From: Larkinella sp. C7
GTDB taxonomy: Bacteria; Bacteroidota; Bacteroidia; Cytophagales; Spirosomataceae
DNA length: 64,000 nt
Direction: 5' to 3'
NCBI RefSeq assembly: GCF_006149005.1
Contig: NZ_VBSL01000007.1
Coordinates: 124,001 to 188,000 of the forward strand
Shown here one piece after another: positions 59,264 to 64,000 of the stretch (position 1 is its first letter; the number at the start of each line of letters is the position of its first letter). The position numbers and the translations under genes are program-made. Under the pieces are notes generated by a model. It was given only the letters and a program-made list of their open reading frames with translations, did no database searches and had not been told where the DNA came from.

Positions 59264-60256
59264 ATGAAAATTGCAGTAGTAGGTGCAACCGGCCTCGTCG
59301 GTGGTGAAATCCTGAAAGTGCTCGAAGAGCGTAACTTCCCGGTAACGGAACTGATTCCTGTCGCGTCAGAACGCTCGGTGGGTAAACAGATTACGTTCAA
59401 GGGTAAACAGGTTACGATCGTGAGCTTTGAGGATGCCATCGCGGCAAAACCGGCTATTGCGATTTTTTCGGCCGGGGGCGGCACATCGCTCAAACTGGCT
59501 CCGCTGTTCGCGGAAGCCGGGATTACGGTCGTCGATAACTCCTCGGCCTGGCGCATGGACCCGACCAAAAAACTGGTCGTTCCCGAAATCAACGCTCACA
59601 CGCTGACACCGGAAGACAAAATCATCGCCAATCCCAATTGTTCGACCATCCAGATGGTGGTGGTGCTGGACCCGCTGCATAAAAAATACGGTGTGAAACG
59701 CGTCGTGGTTTCGACCTACCAATCCGTAACCGGAACCGGGAAAGCCGCCGTCGATCAGTTGTTTTCCGAGCGTTCGGGCGATTATTCCAATCCGAAAGTC
59801 TACCCGCATCCCATCGACCTCAACGTGTTGCCGCACATCGACGTTTTTCTGGACAACGGCTACACGAAGGAGGAGATGAAGATGGTGAACGAAACCAAGA
59901 AAATCATGGGCGACGACACCATTCAGGTGACGGCTACGACCGTGCGGATTCCGACCATCGGTGGACACTCCGAAGCCGTGAACATCGAGTTTGCGAATGA
60001 CTACGAAGTGAGCGATGTCGTTAAAATTCTGGAAGAAGCGGAAGGTGTCATCGTGCAGGATGATCCAAAAAACTACCTGTATCCAATGCCGCTGACGGCA
60101 CACGGAAAAGATGAGGTGTTTGTGGGCCGGATTCGTCGCGACGAAAGCCAGCCAAACACCCTCAATCTGTGGATTGTGGCCGATAACCTGCGGAAAGGCG
60201 CGGCTACCAATGCCGTTCAGATTGCGGAATACCTGGCTGAAAACAATTTAGTATAA
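59264..60256 (+). CDS. asd: Aspartate-semialdehyde dehydrogenase
   Basis: Reduces aspartyl phosphate to the semialdehyde in lysine, threonine, methionine and diaminopimelate synthesis. 330 residues. The NADP fold opens KIAVVGATGLVGGEILKVL; the active-site cysteine is in NPNCSTIQM and the catalytic His in IPTIGGHSEAVNIEF. STYQSVTGTGKAAVDQL is also conserved. A TTG 15 bp upstream is open in frame, but the ATG at 59264 gives the correct start. It has its own promoter element and is followed by a strong terminator. Confidence 0.96.
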   Translation: MKIAVVGATGLVGGEILKVLEERNFPVTELIPVASERSVGKQITFKGKQVTIVSFEDAIAAKPAIAIFSAGGGTSLKLAPLFAEAGITVVDNSSAWRMDPTKKLVVPEINAHTLTPEDKIIANPNCSTIQMVVVLDPLHKKYGVKRVVVSTYQSVTGTGKAAVDQLFSERSGDYSNPKVYPHPIDLNVLPHIDVFLDNGYTKEEMKMVNETKKIMGDDTIQVTATTVRIPTIGGHSEAVNIEFANDYEVSDVVKILEEAEGVIVQDDPKNYLYPMPLTAHGKDEVFVGRIRRDESQPNTLNLWIVADNLRKGAATNAVQIAEYLAENNLV

Positions 60257-60275
60257 CATCCCGTTATATACATAC

Positions 60276-60309
60276 AAGCCTGTCGGCCTTAGGCTGACAG
60301 GCTTTTTTC
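60276..60309 (+). terminator. Intrinsic terminator after asd
   Basis: Nine-bp AAGCCTGTC/GACAGGCTT stem with an extra inner helix, followed by six T. Confidence 0.92.
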
Positions 60310-60498
60310 TTTATAGCCCCATCTACTCAAGTCTATACGTCTAATCCCGTTCATTTTCGATGAATTCCGGGAATTACGCACCGGTTTACCTGCTAAAAAC
60401 CGTTCAAACTGGTCCTGTCCGGTAAAGAATGGTTAACGCAGAAAATCCGGGGAGACAGACCTGCTTTATTAAATAGATACAATTTATTTGAACGTTTT

Positions 60499-63210
60499 AT
60501 GAAGATCGATTCGGTTGTTTTTTTAGGGATTTGTGCCGTTGGGCTATTGATGGGAACCGTTCAGGCGCAACAACCAGCACCGGTTTCCAATTCGATGGTA
60601 CAGGCCATCGGACTGGAAGCAGATACGACGCAGCCCGCCCCCCCGACCCGCCCGGACACAACGCAGTATAATTCGGCCGACCGGCCTGATACGGTTCGTT
60701 CCACGTCGACACAACCGGTTTTGCAACCCGCCCTCCCGGCTACGAATTCGCCCACATCGACGACCCAACCCGTTGGAACGGGAACAGCAGGCCGTCAAAC
60801 CACCGCAGATGCACCGGAATCCGTTGTCGGCTCCGGAAAAATCAGTGGAAAACTCCTGACTCCGCAAGCCGGAAAAAATCAACCCGTCGAATTTGCCAGC
60901 ATCGGCCTGTTCCGTTCGCGGGATTCGAGTTCGGTGACGGGCGCGTTGACAGACGAGAAAGGTTTTTTCCAGATGACCAATCTTGCACCAGACGCCTATT
61001 ACCTGCTCATTCAAAGCCTGGGTTTTGCAGCCAAACGGGTGCCGCGCATCGTGATCAGTATGGATAAACCGATTGTCGATCTGGGAAATGTTTTGATGAC
61101 CGAAACCGCCAAACAGCTTCAGGAAGTGGTGGTTCAGGGGCAAAGACAGGCGTATGAATATTCCCTCGACCGTAAAATTGTGAACGTCGACCAGTTGCCC
61201 ATCGCGCAGGGCGGTTCGGCTATCGATATTTTGCAGAATGTGCCTTCCGTAACGGTCGATGTCGACGGGACGCTGAGTTTGCGCGGCAGCAGCAACATCA
61301 TTGTCCTGGTCGATGGAAAACCGTCGGGCCTGACAGGTCTGGATCGGCAGGCCGTTCTGGATCAGATTCCGGCCAGCAACATCGAACGAATCGAGATGAT
61401 TACCAATCCGTCGTCGCGGTTCGATGCCGACGGTGCCGCCGGGATTATCAACATCATCCTGAAAAAAGAAAGGGCTGCAGGTTTCAATGGAAATGTGCAA
61501 CTGAACGTCGGTACGCGGGATAAATACAACGCGTCGGTTAATCTGAACACACGGTTTAAGAAACTCAACCTGTTCAGCAGCTATAATTTTCGGGCAAACC
61601 GGCGGTTTCAATACCGGATCTCGGAACGGCAGAATATTTTTGAAGACTCGATCAGTTATCTGGCGCAACGCAACGACGCCATCCGGAGGAGTGTGAACAA
61701 CAACCTTCGCGTCGGTTTTGATTACACGCTGTCGCCCCGCGACAACATTACGGCTTCAATTCTCTACCGGCCTGAATACAGCCGCGATTCGGAAGAGGAG
61801 AATTTCAATACACTGGATGCGAACCGGGTATCGCTGGGACGAACCCTGCGGATTACCGAAGAAACCGAACCCGAAAGAGGACTGGATTACGTTTTCGGGT
61901 ATCGCCGGACGTTCGACAAACAGGGGCGGGAACTCACCTTTGATGCCACTACATCGACTAACAAAAGCACGGAATACCAGAATTTCAGCAATACCACGAC
62001 CTTGCCCGAAACCTTGTTGACGCCCAATTTCCTGATCGGCCAGCAGCGCGCTGACAATGGCCGGGAAAACCGGGTGGCGGTGTTGCAACTGGATTTTGTG
62101 GAACCACTCAAAGACAAGAAGAAACTCGAAACCGGCTTGAAACATACCTACCGGCGGCTAGCTTCCGACTATACGTTTGAGAACCTGCTGGACGGCATCT
62201 GGACGATAAACCCCGCCATCAGCAACAATTTCATTTACGATGAACGAACCAGCGCGGCTTATGTCAATTTCGGGAACGAGATCAGGAAATTCAGCTACCA
62301 GGTGGGTTTGCGTACCGAATATACCAACATCACAACGGATCAGCGGACCACCAATGTGAAAACCCAGCGGGATTATATCTACCTGTTTCCCAGTGTTTTC
62401 CTGAACTACAACGCCAGTGAATCGCAGAAGATGCAGGTCAACTACAGCCGCCGGATCAACCGGCCGTCGACCTGGTCGCTCAACCCTTTCATCGACTTGT
62501 CCGACCCGCTGAACATCCGGTACGGAAATCCGAACCTGAACCCGGAGTTGATCAATTCGTTTGAAATAAGCCATTTGCTGTATGGAAAAAGCACAACACT
62601 GACCTCTTCGCTGTTTTACCGCCAGACAAACAACGAAATTACAAATTACCGGACGCTGCGACCCGATGGTATTACCGAGCAAACGTCGCTGAACCTGAAC
62701 CGTTCGCAGAATTACGGGCTGGAAGTGGTCGTGACGCAGGATCTTACACGCTGGTGGAAGGTGAACGGTAATTTCTCGTTTTTCCAGCGAAACATCCAGG
62801 CCAGTGCCGATATTCCGGGCATTCTGACCCGCACGAACCGGAGTTGGACGGCCCGGGTCACCTCCAACATGAACCCGAAAAAAGGAACCGATATTCAGGT
62901 GGCGATGAATTACCGGTCGCCGTTTATCGTGGCACAGGGAACCATCAAAGGCTTCTTTAACGTCGATCTGGGGGTTAAACAAAATATTCTGAAAGGGCGC
63001 GGAACGGTGAGCCTGCGCGTCAGTGACATCTTCAATACGCTGCAGTTTCAGAACGAGAGTTTTGGCTCCAACTTTGTGTCGTCTACGCGCAGCAAACGCG
63101 AAAGCCGCATTGGATTCATTGGCTTTAGTTACCGGTTGAGCCGACAGGTGGTTCGGGAGAAAGAACGGGATCAGGAGCGGGATGATACGCCGACGGAGAA
63201 TGAGTTTTAG
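60499..63210 (+). CDS. Outer-membrane beta-barrel (TonB-dependent receptor-like) protein
   Basis: 903 residues. A signal peptide ending VQAQ is followed by a Pro/Thr-rich spacer (about 22-110), then a carboxypeptidase-regulatory-like domain (about 115-200; SVTGALTDEKGFFQMTNLA), a plug domain (QVVVQGQRQAYEYSLDRKIV, LSLRGSSNIIVLVDGKPSG, GIINIILKKERAAGFNGN) and a beta-barrel ending with RIGFIGFSYRLSRQ. It is followed by an Arg/Glu/Asp-rich tail. It belongs to the same broad family as the barrel at 24648-27476. The long Pro/Thr spacer is unusual. The ligand is unknown. Confidence 0.92.
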   Translation: MKIDSVVFLGICAVGLLMGTVQAQQPAPVSNSMVQAIGLEADTTQPAPPTRPDTTQYNSADRPDTVRSTSTQPVLQPALPATNSPTSTTQPVGTGTAGRQTTADAPESVVGSGKISGKLLTPQAGKNQPVEFASIGLFRSRDSSSVTGALTDEKGFFQMTNLAPDAYYLLIQSLGFAAKRVPRIVISMDKPIVDLGNVLMTETAKQLQEVVVQGQRQAYEYSLDRKIVNVDQLPIAQGGSAIDILQNVPSVTVDVDGTLSLRGSSNIIVLVDGKPSGLTGLDRQAVLDQIPASNIERIEMITNPSSRFDADGAAGIINIILKKERAAGFNGNVQLNVGTRDKYNASVNLNTRFKKLNLFSSYNFRANRRFQYRISERQNIFEDSISYLAQRNDAIRRSVNNNLRVGFDYTLSPRDNITASILYRPEYSRDSEEENFNTLDANRVSLGRTLRITEETEPERGLDYVFGYRRTFDKQGRELTFDATTSTNKSTEYQNFSNTTTLPETLLTPNFLIGQQRADNGRENRVAVLQLDFVEPLKDKKKLETGLKHTYRRLASDYTFENLLDGIWTINPAISNNFIYDERTSAAYVNFGNEIRKFSYQVGLRTEYTNITTDQRTTNVKTQRDYIYLFPSVFLNYNASESQKMQVNYSRRINRPSTWSLNPFIDLSDPLNIRYGNPNLNPELINSFEISHLLYGKSTTLTSSLFYRQTNNEITNYRTLRPDGITEQTSLNLNRSQNYGLEVVVTQDLTRWWKVNGNFSFFQRNIQASADIPGILTRTNRSWTARVTSNMNPKKGTDIQVAMNYRSPFIVAQGTIKGFFNVDLGVKQNILKGRGTVSLRVSDIFNTLQFQNESFGSNFVSSTRSKRESRIGFIGFSYRLSRQVVREKERDQERDDTPTENEF

Positions 63211-63222
63211 TTATCTTTAGGC

Positions 63223-64000
63223 ATGATACGACTCTTTCTCTTCTTTCTTCTGGCCGGAAATTATGCTTTCGCCACTGCCGACAGTGTTGCGATTGACGGC
63301 AAAGCGTTTGTCAAACACATTCAGGTGCTGGCTTCGGATGCCTTCGAAGGGCGAAAACCGTTTACGGCCGGTGAAAAGAAAACCGTTGACTACCTGAAAA
63401 CTGCGTTTCAGAAAGCCGGTTTGCAACCCGGCAATGGCAAGAGCTATTTTCAGGATGTACCGATGGTAAACATTGCCTCGACCCCGGCGGAGCCGCTGGT
63501 GTTGAAAGGCAAGAACGGCACGGTTTCGCTCGCAAACCTGACCGATTTTGTTGCAACAACACCCCATGTGGAAAATCAGGTGAAAATCACCGATTCGGAA
63601 CTGGTGTTTGTGGGCTACGGCATTGTGGCTCCCGAATACAACTGGAACGACTACGCGGGTCTGGACGTCAAGGGCAAAACCGTGGTGGTGATGGTGAACG
63701 ATCCGGGTTTGATCGACAGCACGCTGTTCAAGGGAAACATCATGACCTACTACGGTCGCTGGACGTATAAATACGAGGAAGCAGCCCGGCAGGGTGCGGC
63801 AGGCGTTCTGATCGTTCATGAATCCAAAGCCGCCAGTTACGGCTGGTCCGTGGTTCGCAGCAGTTTCTCGAAATCAAAACTGTACTTACAGGCCGCCGAC
63901 AACAACCGATCGCGGGCGACGGTGGAAGGCTGGCTCACGCTGGATGCGGCCAAAAGCCTGTTCAAGCTCGCGGGCGTCTCACCGGAACTGTTCCGGGAAG
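63223..64000 (+). CDS. M28-type metallopeptidase with PA domain, 3' end cut by window
   Basis: The frame is open from the ATG at 63223, 12 bp after the receptor stop, to the window edge (259 codons). A signal segment MIRLFLFFLLAGNYAFATA is followed by FVKHIQVLASDAFEGRKPFT, a typical start of M28 aminopeptidase-like proteins, and a PA (protease-associated) insert with LVFVGYGIVAPEYNWNDYAG and VVVMVNDPG, then ARQGAAGVLIVHES. The zinc-binding part lies beyond the window. It probably cleaves peptides or is involved in peptide-fragment utilisation outside the cytoplasm. Confidence 0.85.
   Translation, partial: MIRLFLFFLLAGNYAFATADSVAIDGKAFVKHIQVLASDAFEGRKPFTAGEKKTVDYLKTAFQKAGLQPGNGKSYFQDVPMVNIASTPAEPLVLKGKNGTVSLANLTDFVATTPHVENQVKITDSELVFVGYGIVAPEYNWNDYAGLDVKGKTVVVMVNDPGLIDSTLFKGNIMTYYGRWTYKYEEAARQGAAGVLIVHESKAASYGWSVVRSSFSKSKLYLQAADNNRSRATVEGWLTLDAAKSLFKLAGVSPELFRE

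Noticed and set aside
1-64000. tRNA, rRNA, insertion sequence or prophage genes
   Set aside because: I looked through the intergenic spaces and saw no cloverleaf, rRNA segment, transposase or integrase motif.

Overview
The window looks like a chromosomal segment of a Bacteroidota bacterium, most likely a Cytophagales member close to Spirosoma or its relatives. That placement is an inference from family content and not from a marker-gene comparison. The pointers are a GLPGLI-family protein next to an outer-membrane beta-barrel receptor, a second receptor of that type, many Sec or lipoprotein exports, the efp-accB-accC gene order, almost no Shine-Dalgarno sequences, and exact matches to the Bacteroidota -7 promoter element TAnnTTTG in front of several genes. 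There is no rRNA, tRNA, CRISPR array, insertion sequence or phage gene. Most of the window is ordinary chromosome.

Layout. 1-2.6 kb: end of efp, then accB and accC. 2.8-8.6 kb: a mixed stretch with an NTF2-like secreted protein, a crotonase, a YegP-like protein, a radical SAM enzyme beside accD, an AlkD-type glycosylase and an FMN reductase. 8.6-17.6 kb: the division and cell-wall cluster read leftwards, murD-ftsW-murG-murC-ftsQ-ftsA-ftsZ. 17.7-24.6 kb: mscL, a transglutaminase, a thioredoxin-like protein, a divergent Y-family polymerase / S24 repressor pair, and a GMC oxidoreductase. 24-41 kb: envelope genes (GLPGLI and receptor, NodB-like deacetylase, lipoprotein), a TPR histidine kinase with a LytTR regulator, a GH9 glycosidase and a giant alpha-2-macroglobulin lipoprotein. 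41-51 kb: a fatty-acid beta-oxidation set (acyl-CoA dehydrogenase, thiolase, hydroxyacyl-CoA dehydrogenase/hydratase fusion, MarR regulator), with a LysM protein between. 51-64 kb: secreted and housekeeping genes (Ycf48-like, S41 protease, gamma-glutamylcyclotransferase-like, sodium symporter, asd, a second receptor, and the start of an M28 peptidase).

Two pieces of structure are not explained by the gene list. First, ten intergenic loci carry inverted repeats, most with stems of about 20-40 bp. They are built of degenerate low-complexity words (ATGA/GAAC, GAGTGAAT, ATGGTT, GAGTTAA, GAGACAAGAGA). In all ten the 5' arm is the C-poor, stop-codon-rich arm. Stems differ between loci but are self-complementary within a locus. 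Two loci share nearly identical arms with different loops, and two share an 11-nt loop core with different arms. One pair of arms brackets a gene for a four-helix-bundle (S23/Avd-like) protein, the family known from hairpin-ended intervening sequences in 23S rRNA. I infer a family of mobile or self-copying hairpins, possibly served by that protein. Second, perfect palindromes of the form TATGC-NN-GCATA flank the acyl-CoA dehydrogenase promoter and sit just upstream of the MarR gene that heads the other beta-oxidation genes, which suggests a local fatty-acid-degradation regulon.
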